Counted from the first letter of the stretch, positions 40,675 to 51,400 are shown. The stretch is 64,000 bases of DNA from Flavobacteriaceae bacterium (GCA_013043685.1 JABDNT010000046.1:92439-156438); one strand, 5' to 3'. Numbers and translations: made by a program. The notes: generated by a model not told the origin, from the sequence alone.

Positions 40675-40800
40675 TGAGATAAAATTTTGAAGCCTAAAAA
40701 TACGGGAAAAGAGCGAATATGTTCATATAATAACAAAATCTAAATTACATGATTTGACAGTTACAACGAATGAGGCAATTTTAATTATCTTTAAGAACGA

Positions 40801-43800
40801 ATGAATTCACATTGCCATCTTATGAAATTTAGACCGAACACTGTTCAATTTCTTCTATCATTATTTTTTGCAACCACTTTAACAGCTCAGGATTTCGAGG
40901 CCTTACAGTACCGAACCGTAGGGCCGGAACGGGGAGGCCGTGTTACCACGGTAACCGGAACACCTATGGAGCCTGGTACATTCTATCTTGGTGCCACTGG
41001 AGGTGGGGTCTGGAAATCGGAAGACTACGGGACTACATGGAACAATGTATCCGATGGTTTTTTTGAAACCCCTTCCATTGGCGCCATTGAAGTAGCTGTT
41101 AACGATCCGAACATAGTGTATGTAGGGACAGGGTCGGACGGTTTACGTTCCAATGTGATCAGTGGTAAAGGTGTGTATAGGTCTATAGATTCGGGGAAGA
41201 CCTGGGAGCATATCGGACTTAGAGAAGTTGGACAGATAGGCGCGCTGGAAATAGATCCTACGAATAACAATGTTGTCTGGGTAGCGGCTATTGGTAATGC
41301 CTTCAGGTCTAATCCCGAAAGAGGTATTTATAAAACCATGGATGGTGGTAAGAACTGGGAGAAGGTATTGTTTGTTTCGGACAAGGTTGGATTTTCAGAC
41401 CTGGAACTACTTCCCGGAAATCCAAATATAGTGTATGCTGCGGCCTGGAAAGCAGAGCGAAAACCCTGGACGATCATTTCGGGAGGAAAAAATAATGAAG
41501 GCGGCATCTATAAATCTATTAATGGTGGAAAGGATTGGATAAAACTTGAAAACGGATTACCCCAGGGTCTCATCGGCAAGATCGATCTGGCCGTATCCCC
41601 GGTAGACTCCAGCATTCTTTATGCTGTGATCGAAGCGCCCGATGATGAAGGAGGCCTTTATAAATCGGTGGACCAGGGAAAGACCTTTAAACAAATCTCT
41701 GATAACAAAGGGCTGGTGAACCGTCCTTTTTATTATACCAACATTGAATTAGATCCTACGAATCCGGACATAGTATACTCTAATGCAAATCCACTATTAA
41801 AATCTGTAGATGGTGGAAAGACCTGGGACCGAATGAGCGTTCCGCATGGAGATAACCATGATATCTGGATCAATCCAAACAATACTGATTTGCTAATTCA
41901 ATGTAATGACGGCGGAGCGAATGTGAGTATGAATGGAGGCGAGACCTGGTCTACACAATTCAATCAGCCCACCGCAGAATTATACCAGGTGGAAGTAGAC
42001 GATCAATACCCTTACTGGTTATATGCAGGGATGCAGGATAACTCATCCACCATCGCTGTTCCCAGTTTTCCTCCCTATTCGATTCAGTATCCCGGGAGAG
42101 GTTGGATCCTCAATACAGGGGGCTGTGAAACAGGTCCGGGAGTGCCTAAACCAGGTAATCATAATATTGTTTATGCCAATTGCAAAGGACGATTCAGTGT
42201 TTTTGATAAACGTACCGGAACCGAGAAAGGATACTACGTAGGGGCTTCCAACATTTACGGCCACAATCCGAAGGACCTGGAATACCGTTTCCAGCGAGTA
42301 GCACCTATACATGTGTCTCCTCACGATCCTGATGTGGTGTATCACGGCTCACAATTCGTCCATAAAACGGTAAATGACGGATTGGCCTGGGAAACTATTT
42401 CTCCCGATCTCACTGCATTTGAAGCCGATAAGCAGGTTATTTCAGGAAGTCCGATTACGAGGGATATCACCGGGGAAGAATACTATAGCACCATCTATTC
42501 AATCCGTGAATCGAAATTGGTTCCGGGTTTGATCTGGGTAGGATCTAACGATGGCGTAGTATCCTTAACAAAGGATGGTGGCAAAACATGGAGCACCATA
42601 ACCCCAAAAAAGTTACCAAAGGGCGGAAGAGTGGAATCCATTGAACCGTCTCATTTCGATCCTGCCAAAGCCTATATCGTAGTAGACAGGCATTTAATGG
42701 GAGATCCAAAGCCTTATCTATACAAGACCAGCAATTATGGGGAGAACTGGGAGTTGATTTCAGAAGGGATCCCGTCCGATTTCAATGCACGGGTGCTGCG
42801 GGAAGATCCTGCACGACCGGGGTTATTGTTCGCCGGAACCGAATACGGTGTTTTCGTTACATTCGATGACGGAAAAAGCTGGAAGGCATTTCAGCAGAAT
42901 TTACCGGTCACGCCTATTACTGATTTAAAGATTCACAGGGGTGATCTCGTGATAAGTACTATGGGACGTGGTTTCTGGATACTTGATAATATAACTACAC
43001 TTCGTCAGGCACAGGTGAATAATTTGACCGACGCTGCTGTATTATTCAAACCGGATAATACCATACGTTATCGATATCCAAAATCGAGCTGGGGTACTTT
43101 TCCGGAATATCCCAGGCCCGGGGTGATCATCGATTATTATATCCCTGAATCGATTAACGGAGCTGTGCAATTGGAAATCCTGAATGAAAGAGGAGAGGCT
43201 GTAGCCAGTATCTCTGGTGACAGTACTCAGTTAAGATCTTCCGAAGAAAAAGTAGTGGATATGAATATGAGTCAGACCTTCCGCTTTGTAGATAAAAAAC
43301 TGGAATCGAAACCGGGCTTACACCGTTTTCTCTGGGACCTGCGTCAAAAAGGCGCCTGGTCCAAAGAAGAAAAAAGACGATATAAGAATGGGCCCATAGT
43401 CGCGCCGGGGAAATATTCTGTTAAGCTGATGATAGCAGAGAATACCTTAGAACAGTCCTTTGATCTGTTGATGGACCCTCGAGTAATTGCACAGGGTATT
43501 ACCAAAAACGATATTCAAAAGCAATTAACCCTTCAGAATAAAGTGATCGACCTGCTTTCCGAAGCGAGAAAACTACAGGCAGATTTAGAGGATGAATCCA
43601 AGGAGTTAAAAGGAAAGAAAGCCAAAGTAAAAAAAGAACGCCTGGCGAAGGTGGATGCTGTTTTAGAGCAGCTTAAGAATGCTGAAGGCGCGTATCCGCA
43701 GCAAATGCTCGTTTCTCAAATAGGCTATCTGTTGAATATGATAAGCGGAGCCGATCAGCTTCCTGGAAAGGATGCAGAACAGCGTTTTACGGATTTACTA

Positions 43801-43842
43801 TCTGAATTTCAGGGAATTAAGGAAAAGTTGAGAATGCCGTAA
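40801..43842 (+). CDS. Large secreted VPS10/sortilin-like BNR beta-propeller protein (subtype II)
   Basis: LQYRTVGPERGGRVTTVTGTPMEPGTFYLGATGGGVWKSEDYG; YRSIDSGKTWEHIGLR. Confidence 0.9.
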   Translation: MNSHCHLMKFRPNTVQFLLSLFFATTLTAQDFEALQYRTVGPERGGRVTTVTGTPMEPGTFYLGATGGGVWKSEDYGTTWNNVSDGFFETPSIGAIEVAVNDPNIVYVGTGSDGLRSNVISGKGVYRSIDSGKTWEHIGLREVGQIGALEIDPTNNNVVWVAAIGNAFRSNPERGIYKTMDGGKNWEKVLFVSDKVGFSDLELLPGNPNIVYAAAWKAERKPWTIISGGKNNEGGIYKSINGGKDWIKLENGLPQGLIGKIDLAVSPVDSSILYAVIEAPDDEGGLYKSVDQGKTFKQISDNKGLVNRPFYYTNIELDPTNPDIVYSNANPLLKSVDGGKTWDRMSVPHGDNHDIWINPNNTDLLIQCNDGGANVSMNGGETWSTQFNQPTAELYQVEVDDQYPYWLYAGMQDNSSTIAVPSFPPYSIQYPGRGWILNTGGCETGPGVPKPGNHNIVYANCKGRFSVFDKRTGTEKGYYVGASNIYGHNPKDLEYRFQRVAPIHVSPHDPDVVYHGSQFVHKTVNDGLAWETISPDLTAFEADKQVISGSPITRDITGEEYYSTIYSIRESKLVPGLIWVGSNDGVVSLTKDGGKTWSTITPKKLPKGGRVESIEPSHFDPAKAYIVVDRHLMGDPKPYLYKTSNYGENWELISEGIPSDFNARVLREDPARPGLLFAGTEYGVFVTFDDGKSWKAFQQNLPVTPITDLKIHRGDLVISTMGRGFWILDNITTLRQAQVNNLTDAAVLFKPDNTIRYRYPKSSWGTFPEYPRPGVIIDYYIPESINGAVQLEILNERGEAVASISGDSTQLRSSEEKVVDMNMSQTFRFVDKKLESKPGLHRFLWDLRQKGAWSKEEKRRYKNGPIVAPGKYSVKLMIAENTLEQSFDLLMDPRVIAQGITKNDIQKQLTLQNKVIDLLSEARKLQADLEDESKELKGKKAKVKKERLAKVDAVLEQLKNAEGAYPQQMLVSQIGYLLNMISGADQLPGKDAEQRFTDLLSEFQGIKEKLRMP

Positions 43843-43951
43843 GAGGTATCCTACCATTTTCTAAAATAGCTTTACAAATCGAATACTTTATTATACTGAG
43901 TAAAGTCTTTTTTCGGTAACTTTAGCGTTTACCAATCAACATACTTCTTTA

Positions 43952-45832
43952 ATGAAAATATTCCGTTTCACCTCACTTGTCATTTTTTTAATATTCACCC
44001 AAATATTTCTCGGCCAGGCGCCGAACGATATTCTCGAAAAGCTTGAAGAAATTGCCATCGTCGATCAAAAAGTCATGATGCCTATGCGGGATGGGGTCCG
44101 ACTTGCGACCGATATCTATCGTCCTAAAACAGATAATCAGGTCCCGATCATTTTTTCTCGCACACCCTACAATTTCAATTCCTGGGGTGACGGCAAACAG
44201 CGTACCTGGACCGCTACTCGTGCATATGAAGCTGTTAAACGTGGCTATGCCTATGTGGTTCAGAATGAACGGGGGCGATATTATTCGGAAGGGGAGTGGG
44301 ATATACTGGGTGTCCCGCTAACTGATGGTTATGACGCGTTTAGCTGGATGAAAGATCAGTCCTGGTCCAACGGAAAAATTGGCACTTATGGTTGTTCCTC
44401 TACAGCAGAATGGCAAATGGCGGTCGCTGCCCTCGATCATCCCTCACATGCGGCCATGGTGCCTCAGGGTTATGGTGCCGGGGTAGGACGAGTTGGCGAT
44501 ATCATGGAACAGGGGAACTGGTACAGGGGTGGAGTAGAACAAATGTTGTTCTTTGCCTGGTTATATGGGGTAGAGCATGATAAATTTAAACCCAGGATCC
44601 CGGCCGGTGCGAGCCAGCAGGACCTTATACGGATTTCGAGATTCTACGACCTGGCGCCCGAGAATCCGCCAGTGGATATGTCGGAAGCCTTGAACCATTT
44701 ACCCATCCAGGATATTCTGAAGAATGTTGGTGGGAAAAAAGAGATCTTTGACAAGATGGTAAGGCGGAAGCCAAACCACCCCGATTGGTACTCAGGTGGT
44801 TTGTATCATGATGATATGGAATTTGGTGTACCCAGCTTTTGGTTTGCCTCCTGGTATGATGTTTCCATTACCCCGAATCTTGCCTTGTTCAATCATGTGC
44901 GAAATAATGCTAAAGATGCCGAGGTCAGGGATAATCAGTACATGGTTATAGCACCAACCTTGCATTGCGGGTATACCCGAGCTGGTAAAAATACGATCGT
45001 AGGGGAGCGCAGCGTAGGCGATGCGCGTTTAAATTATAACGAACAGATCATGGCGTGGTGGGATTACTGGTTGAAGGGTGAGGAGAACGATTTCAAGGAG
45101 AAAACAGCGCGGGTACAATATTATACCATGGGGAGCAACAAGTGGCAGTCGGCAGAGCAATGGCCTCCTGCAGATAGCAAGTTGGTTACCTACTATTTGA
45201 ATAGTAGCGGAGATGCGAATACACTAAATGGAGACGGTACGCTGAGTAAAAAGAAACCTTCCGGGGATAATCCTGATTCTTTCGTGTACGATCCTATGAA
45301 TCCCGTTACTTCCTGGGGAGGGAATGTTTGCTGTACCGGAAATGCGGTAAAAGGAGGCGCTTTCGACCAGCAGGATATGGAGGAACGTGAAGATATATTG
45401 GTGTATACTACAGAGGTACTTTCCGAAGGCGTTGAAGTGACTGGCTTTATCGAATCTACGCTTTATGTTTCGTCAGATGTGAAAGATACCGATTTCACTA
45501 TTAAGCTGATCGATGTATATCCCGACGGAAGGGCTTACAACCTGGATGAAACCATACAAAGGGTGCGCTACAGAGAGGGTTACGACAAGGAAGTTTTTAT
45601 GGAGGAGGGAGAAGTTTATCAAGTGGACCTAACACCCATGGCAACCAGTAATTACTTTGAAAAGGGCCATCGTATCCGAATCGAGGTTTCCAGTAGTAAT
45701 TTCCCGCGTTTTGCTCGTAATTTAAACACAGGGGGTAACAATTATGATGAATCTGAGGGCATTAAAGCCAACAATAAGGTGCATCATTCCAGGAAGTACC
45801 CGTCTCAAATACGGTTACCGATACGGCAATAA
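43952..45832 (+). CDS. CocE/NonD family hydrolase (X-Pro dipeptidyl-peptidase-like)
   Basis: [37 protein letters not shown], jelly-roll C-terminal domain. Confidence 0.9.
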   Translation: MKIFRFTSLVIFLIFTQIFLGQAPNDILEKLEEIAIVDQKVMMPMRDGVRLATDIYRPKTDNQVPIIFSRTPYNFNSWGDGKQRTWTATRAYEAVKRGYAYVVQNERGRYYSEGEWDILGVPLTDGYDAFSWMKDQSWSNGKIGTYGCSSTAEWQMAVAALDHPSHAAMVPQGYGAGVGRVGDIMEQGNWYRGGVEQMLFFAWLYGVEHDKFKPRIPAGASQQDLIRISRFYDLAPENPPVDMSEALNHLPIQDILKNVGGKKEIFDKMVRRKPNHPDWYSGGLYHDDMEFGVPSFWFASWYDVSITPNLALFNHVRNNAKDAEVRDNQYMVIAPTLHCGYTRAGKNTIVGERSVGDARLNYNEQIMAWWDYWLKGEENDFKEKTARVQYYTMGSNKWQSAEQWPPADSKLVTYYLNSSGDANTLNGDGTLSKKKPSGDNPDSFVYDPMNPVTSWGGNVCCTGNAVKGGAFDQQDMEEREDILVYTTEVLSEGVEVTGFIESTLYVSSDVKDTDFTIKLIDVYPDGRAYNLDETIQRVRYREGYDKEVFMEEGEVYQVDLTPMATSNYFEKGHRIRIEVSSSNFPRFARNLNTGGNNYDESEGIKANNKVHHSRKYPSQIRLPIRQ

Positions 45833-45833
45833 G

Positions 45834-46406
45834 CTAACAGCCTCTAACGTGAAATTTCAGGTAACCCCCCTGGTTCACAATAATTAGCGGGATCTTTTCC
45901 AGGGTACATCTTGGTTCAATTACGAATTGAAGATTACCGCTTATGCCGAAATCATCGGTCTTGTTTCGTTTTACTTTTAGGACATAACGGGTTGCCTTAC
46001 GAACCCAGTTCACATATCCATCCACGAACGGATCCTCATCGAATTCCTCTACCGAAAGCGGAATTTCTTCCATGTCTGCTAAAAAACTAAGATCTTCTGA
46101 ATCATCAAATTCAACGAAAAATTTGCCTTTGAAGTCACGCTTCGCGTTTGGTGAAATGTAATGCGATTCTCTGAACAATTTCATACTGATCACCAGTTCA
46201 AATTCGTCATTGCTAAGTTCGAGCACGCCAAGTTTAATCTGATAGTCATCGCGGGAAATCGAGTCGTAATAATAGGTATAGTCTTTCTCATTTTCTACTA
46301 TGCGCTCAGATTCGCTCAAGAGCGCCAGTTCTTTAAGTGGTTCTGAATTACTTTGGTTACAACTTAATAAAAGCAGGATTCCGAAACAGGATAATAGATA
46401 TTTCAT
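45834..46406 (-). CDS. Hypothetical lipoprotein
   Basis: MKYLLSCFGILLLLSCNQS lipobox; divergent from 46565..47431. Confidence 0.65.
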   Translation of the reverse strand: MKYLLSCFGILLLLSCNQSNSEPLKELALLSESERIVENEKDYTYYYDSISRDDYQIKLGVLELSNDEFELVISMKLFRESHYISPNAKRDFKGKFFVEFDDSEDLSFLADMEEIPLSVEEFDEDPFVDGYVNWVRKATRYVLKVKRNKTDDFGISGNLQFVIEPRCTLEKIPLIIVNQGGYLKFHVRGC

Positions 46407-46564
46407 GATTGTTCGTTTTTCGATTCGTACTGAATTAGATGATCTGATTTATTTGGATCACGAAGTAAAACTATGGTAAGTACCGCTTAAAACTGTCAAA
46501 AGAATGTAAAAGAAGTGTAAACCTTTTCAAAAAGTCGTCAATTTAACGGTTATTTGTACGAGCT

Positions 46565-47431
46565 ATGTTAAGAATCCGATATATTATATATGCCTTACTC
46601 ATCACCCTGCTTCTTTATGCTTACGGAAGTGCCGTATCGAAAGTAGAGAAACAGGAGTTTTCTGAAACGGTAAAGGTTGCCTTGCGGGCAGCAGGAAATG
46701 AGGTCTTGCTCTCCAATAACGATTCTACTTCCGTCATACAGCCTGTGGTCGAACTCGAATCACAGAAATACCGAATGTCGTTTGAAAGCGATCTGTCCTT
46801 CAGACCCGGCGAATTGGTTACAGCAGTTTCAAAGAATTTTCTCATCGCCTCACTTCCCGATACCTACCGAGTGGAAGTGATACAGTGTGGCGATGGTGAA
46901 GTGGCGTATAGTTTCCAGATGGATTTCCTGGAGGAGAGTACCATCGTCGCTTGCCAGGGACGGAAGGTGCCTAAATCATGCTATACCATAGACGTGAAGT
47001 TTCTTAATGCCCGGACGCCCTTCCTGGGAAGGCAAACCCTTATGTATCTCATTCTTGTATTGGTTTTGGGCATATTTTTCATTGAATTTTTTCTTCGGAA
47101 ACGTGCACAACGTACTGCAGCTTTAAACGATACAAATTATGCAGCCGTAGGAAAATTTCATTTCTACCCGGAGCAGAACAAACTTGTGAAGGAAGCTGTG
47201 GAGATCCCTTTATCGAAGAAGGAGTGTGAATTACTAGCCATTTTTGCAGCAAGTCCTAACCAGGTGGTCAAGCGGGAAGAGCTCACCAAAAAGGTTTGGG
47301 AAGACAATGGCGTAGTGGTAGGCAGAAGCCTGGATACCTATATTTCCAAACTCCGGAAAAAACTTCAGGAGGACGATTCCATAAAACTTACCAATATCCA
47401 TGGAGTGGGTTATAAACTGGAGGTTGGTTGA
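46565..47431 (+). CDS. Membrane-anchored winged-helix (OmpR/PhoB-type) one-component regulator
   Basis: N-terminal TM, extracytoplasmic segment, second TM (LMYLILVLVLGIFFIEFFL), then LSKKECELLAIFAASPNQVVKREELTKKVWEDNGVVVGRSLDTYISKLRKKLQED. Confidence 0.85.
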   Translation: MLRIRYIIYALLITLLLYAYGSAVSKVEKQEFSETVKVALRAAGNEVLLSNNDSTSVIQPVVELESQKYRMSFESDLSFRPGELVTAVSKNFLIASLPDTYRVEVIQCGDGEVAYSFQMDFLEESTIVACQGRKVPKSCYTIDVKFLNARTPFLGRQTLMYLILVLVLGIFFIEFFLRKRAQRTAALNDTNYAAVGKFHFYPEQNKLVKEAVEIPLSKKECELLAIFAASPNQVVKREELTKKVWEDNGVVVGRSLDTYISKLRKKLQEDDSIKLTNIHGVGYKLEVG

Positions 47432-47565
47432 TGCTAACATACTTCATCAGAGGATGTAAACACAACTTTGATTGATTTTAGTTTGTTGATTTTTGAAATT
47501 GATCCTGATAATAGTAGGTCTTTCGATAAAAATGTTTATTTTGAGGTCAATACTTAAAAACACAT

Positions 47566-48024
47566 ATGGCAAAATCGCAGCAAACCTATAGTAAGAAAGA
47601 AAAAGAAAAAAAGCGTCGTAAAAAACGCGAAGAAAAACAAAAGAAAAAAGAAGCGCGCAAAGCTGCAGCAAAGGAAAGAGGAAATACCATCGAATTTGCC
47701 TATGTAGGGCATGATGGCCAGCTCACGGATACGCCTCCGGATCCAAATCTCAAAGTAGAAGTAGATGTTGAAAGCATAGAAATAAACATTCCCAGGATGG
47801 AAGACAGCGATATCGAGCCTGTTGACCCGGTTAGGAAAGGCAAAGTTTCATTTTATGACAGCTCCAAAGGATTCGGATTTATAATCGATGCTGAAAACCA
47901 GGAGAAATACTTTACCCACGTTAGTGGCCTCATTGATGAAATTGCTGAAAATGACAAGGTATCCTTCGAATTGGAAAAAGGATTGAAAGGAATGAATGCC
48001 GTGAAAGTTACCCTGATTAAATAA
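47566..48024 (+). CDS. Cold-shock-domain protein with long Lys/Arg-rich N-terminus
   Basis: KKEKEKKRRKKREEKQKKKEARKAAAKERG then GKVSFYDSSKGFGFIIDAENQEKYFTHVSGL. Confidence 0.85.
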   Translation: MAKSQQTYSKKEKEKKRRKKREEKQKKKEARKAAAKERGNTIEFAYVGHDGQLTDTPPDPNLKVEVDVESIEINIPRMEDSDIEPVDPVRKGKVSFYDSSKGFGFIIDAENQEKYFTHVSGLIDEIAENDKVSFELEKGLKGMNAVKVTLIK

Positions 48025-48276
48025 TATATCTTTTTAATTAGCCTCCTCTTAATTTAGTTAGCCTCGAGCAGATTATTTCACTACGATCTGTGATCGGCTG
48101 CACCCATAATTAGGAAAAACCCTCCTGAAAATTCAGTTGTTTCCCTGTACATATTCAGGTTTTTATTGTAACTTACTGATATATAAGTCTTTATTTTTAT
48201 CGCTGATGATATCATATCGATATATCACGTATATCAGCTCCCGCAAACCTGTTTAGTAACCATAAACCTAATCAAT

Positions 48277-49764
48277 ATGAAAAGTCTATTGAAATACCTG
48301 CTTGGCACATTCGCCATTACTGTATTGTTCTTTAGCTGTGACCCCGGGAAAACCGACCCAGTTGATCCTTGCGACGATCCCTGTGAATACAGCGAACCAC
48401 TAAAAAGAGGGACCGTGGAGCCAAGGGAGGCCAAAGGTGGAGAGTACCCGGCCTTCGAACCTGTTTACGACACCTTGAACAAGGAAACAAAACCGTACTA
48501 CGTCCCTATCGGGCCAGTACGCGGGAATCTATCGCCGGCCAACCCGGAATACAAAGTGGATAAGCAAGATGACGGAGCAAGCCAGGCAGTGTCCTTCGAA
48601 GAATACGATGAGATTGGTGACGCTATCAATGTAAGTGCTGTATTACCAGAACCCAGTGTTGCCGAGAATGGCCAAACCGTTATGACCACTGGGAACACCT
48701 GGATGTCCTTGTCATTGGATGGCGGACAAACCTTCACCTCTGTGAATCCTACAACTATATTCCCGAATGATTATGGCGGACTCTGTTGCGACCAGGTACT
48801 TCAGTATGTCCCGGAATACGACCTGTTTGTATGGCTTCTGCAATACTGGACCTCAGGTGGTCAAAACGCCATTCGTATAGCCGTTCAGGACACACAAGGT
48901 GTACGCAACAGCAACGGAACTTCCTGGACCTACTGGGATTTCACCAATGGCGCCCTGGCTTCATCGGGGACTTTGGATTATAACGATATGAGCTTTGGAA
49001 ATCAGTTTCTGTACTGGACCAGCAGCATTGGAGGCGGAGCCAATCGTTATGTGATTCGCGTTCCTCTGCAGGAGCTGCAGGCTAAAGGAACGGTAAATTA
49101 TCAATATACCGGGGCTACGACCGCCTTCTGGTCACATGTTACCCAAAACGGGAGGAATGCCGTATTCTGGGCAGGTCACCAGAACAATAGCACTATGCTG
49201 GTCTACAGTATGCGGGATAATGAGAATTTTTATAGCTGGCGGGAGGTGAATATCAATTCCTGGCCCAACGGCACAATGTCTTCTATAGCTGCCGATGGGA
49301 ACGACTGGCTCACCGATGCTTCGTGGAAGACTTATGTACGAGCGGCGACTATGCGGGATAACAATGCCATCTTTGCATGGAATGCTTCAAACAATGCTAA
49401 TTTCCCGAATACCCATGTTCAGATCGCCGAGATCAATACTAATAGCTGGACCCTGGTGAACCAGATGCAGATCTGGAATCCGGATTTTGCCTTTGCTTAT
49501 CCGTATTTTGAAACCAATAACAAAGGGCAGATTGGTATCATTACCGCCTTTGGAGGCGATATTTACGATGCTAGCAGTGGAGTAGGAGTCTGGGGAGATT
49601 TTGTGATCTACTATCCCAGGTTGAGTTCCAGGAGCTATATGAATTATGGACATTACCATACTGTTCGAAAATCGGGAACCAACGGAGACGAATGGGTTTC
49701 TGCAGGTTTTACTTATGAAACCGATGGTTCCGTAACACCCTATTATGTTAGGTTTAAACATTAG
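48277..49764 (+). CDS. Secreted lipoprotein, beta-propeller-like hypothetical
   Basis: Lipobox AITVLFFSCDPG; LSLDGGQTFTSVNP, GLCCDQVLQYVPEYDLFVWLLQYW. Confidence 0.7.
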   Translation: MKSLLKYLLGTFAITVLFFSCDPGKTDPVDPCDDPCEYSEPLKRGTVEPREAKGGEYPAFEPVYDTLNKETKPYYVPIGPVRGNLSPANPEYKVDKQDDGASQAVSFEEYDEIGDAINVSAVLPEPSVAENGQTVMTTGNTWMSLSLDGGQTFTSVNPTTIFPNDYGGLCCDQVLQYVPEYDLFVWLLQYWTSGGQNAIRIAVQDTQGVRNSNGTSWTYWDFTNGALASSGTLDYNDMSFGNQFLYWTSSIGGGANRYVIRVPLQELQAKGTVNYQYTGATTAFWSHVTQNGRNAVFWAGHQNNSTMLVYSMRDNENFYSWREVNINSWPNGTMSSIAADGNDWLTDASWKTYVRAATMRDNNAIFAWNASNNANFPNTHVQIAEINTNSWTLVNQMQIWNPDFAFAYPYFETNNKGQIGIITAFGGDIYDASSGVGVWGDFVIYYPRLSSRSYMNYGHYHTVRKSGTNGDEWVSAGFTYETDGSVTPYYVRFKH

Positions 49765-49792
49765 TGATTAGAACAAAACCTGACTAACCAGG

Positions 49793-49821
49793 AACCCGGT
49801 CTGCAAAGGCCGGGTTTTTGG
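49793..49821 (+). terminator. Rho-independent terminator
   Basis: AACCCGG (49793-49799)/CCGGGTT (49810-49816) then TTTGGTTT. Confidence 0.75.
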
Positions 49822-49934
49822 TTTATAGTAGTTTACTTCAGTTTTTAGTCTTCATAAGGAATACTCCATTTGATATATCGAAAATAAAAGTCGTAGCTTT
49901 AGTAACAAATAATCTAACCTCTATACATTACATT

Positions 49935-50240
49935 ATGACTTATTATTCCGTATTGAATGTCACCCCAAATTCCGAAGAATGGATCCCTAATTACATACCT
50001 ACAGCTTCACAGCTAGTGGCCAAACACGGTGGTAAATACCTCTCCCGGACCCTCACTCACGAACAGCTTGAAGGGGCCGAAGCTCCTGCCGGGGTGCGCG
50101 TGATCATCGAATGGCCGTCCAAAGAGGCTGCCACTTCTTTTATGAACGACCCGGATTACGCTCCTTACCTAAAGATGCGAACCGATGGCTCAAGCAGTGA
50201 ACATTTCCTGATGCTAGGACAGGACGATATGGCTCAATAA
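49935..50240 (+). CDS. DUF1330-like protein
   Basis: MTYYSVLNVTPNSEEWIPNYIPTASQLVAKHGGKYLSRT...VIIEWPSKEAATSFMNDPDYAPYLKMR. ATG at 49935 preferred. Confidence 0.75.
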   Translation: MTYYSVLNVTPNSEEWIPNYIPTASQLVAKHGGKYLSRTLTHEQLEGAEAPAGVRVIIEWPSKEAATSFMNDPDYAPYLKMRTDGSSSEHFLMLGQDDMAQ

Positions 50241-50267
50241 TTTTTAAATACTATAATCAATACTAAA

Positions 50268-51323
50268 ATGAATACTACATCAATAAAGGCATACGGCACA
50301 GAAGCTGCCGATGCAGATCTGAAGCAATTGCAAATTGAAAGACGTGTACCACTAACGAAGGATATTGAAATTGATATATTATACTGCGGGGTGTGTCACT
50401 CAGACCTTCATTTTGCACGTAACGACTGGGGTATGACTGAATACCCAGTAGTGCCTGGCCACGAGATCGTAGGTCGCGTGACCCGCGTAGGGGAAGGAGT
50501 GAGCAAATATAAAGCTGGCGACCTGGTAGCTGTAGGCTGTCTCGTAGATTCCTGTAGAAGTTGTAATAACTGTAAGAACGACCTGGAACAGTATTGCCCG
50601 GAATGGGTGGGAACCTATGGCGGCTTCGATAACCATTTACAGACCAACACCCATGGGGGTTATTCTGAAACTATTGTAGTGGATGAAGAATTTGTGATGA
50701 GCGTTCCCGAGAACCTCGATCCGGCCGGTGTGGCACCCATACTTTGTGCCGGGATCACGACATGGTCACCATTACGACACTGGAAGGTGGATGCAAATAG
50801 CAAAGTGGCGGTAGTTGGATTAGGAGGTTTAGGACATATGGCCATTAAACTGGCGCACGCCTTAGGCGCTCATGTCACTTTGTTTTCGAGATCCCCCAAT
50901 AAGATAGAAGATGCCAAAGCACTAGGGGCAAATGAAGTGATTATTTCTACCGATGAGGCTCAAATGGAAGCAGCCATGGGACGATTCGACCTTATTATAG
51001 ACACCGTTCCGTATGAGCATGACCTAAATCCTTATGTGGGTACACTGTCGACCGACGGGACACTGGTAGTAGTTGGATACCTTGGGCCTTTAGACCCTAT
51101 GCTGGTTACCGTACCTATGATCATGGGGCGTAAATCGGTGGCTGGATCACTCATTGGAGGAATTGCTGAAACTCAGGAATTACTTGACTTCTGCGGAAAG
51201 CATAATATCACTTCGGATATCGAAGTGATCGATATGCAAAATATCAATGATGCCTATGAACGCATGTTAAAGGCAGATGTAAAGTACCGCTTTGTGATCG
51301 ATATGAAGTCGTTGAAGAGTTAG
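50268..51323 (+). CDS. Zinc-dependent alcohol dehydrogenase (YahK/cinnamyl-ADH type)
   Basis: YCGVCHSDLHFARNDWGMTEYPVVPGHEIVGRV, C-rich structural zinc site, VVGLGGLGHMAIKLAHALGAHV. Confidence 0.93.
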   Translation: MNTTSIKAYGTEAADADLKQLQIERRVPLTKDIEIDILYCGVCHSDLHFARNDWGMTEYPVVPGHEIVGRVTRVGEGVSKYKAGDLVAVGCLVDSCRSCNNCKNDLEQYCPEWVGTYGGFDNHLQTNTHGGYSETIVVDEEFVMSVPENLDPAGVAPILCAGITTWSPLRHWKVDANSKVAVVGLGGLGHMAIKLAHALGAHVTLFSRSPNKIEDAKALGANEVIISTDEAQMEAAMGRFDLIIDTVPYEHDLNPYVGTLSTDGTLVVVGYLGPLDPMLVTVPMIMGRKSVAGSLIGGIAETQELLDFCGKHNITSDIEVIDMQNINDAYERMLKADVKYRFVIDMKSLKS

Positions 51324-51360
51324 GGATTTAATTTCTGAATATCCATGAGAAATTAACGAT

Positions 51361-51400
51361 CTATGCCCCTTGGTTATTCCAGGGGGCATAGATTTTTTTT
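51361..51400 (+). terminator. Rho-independent terminator
   Basis: CTATGCCCCTTGG/CCAGGGGGCATAG (one G-U) followed by TTTTTTTT. Confidence 0.85.
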
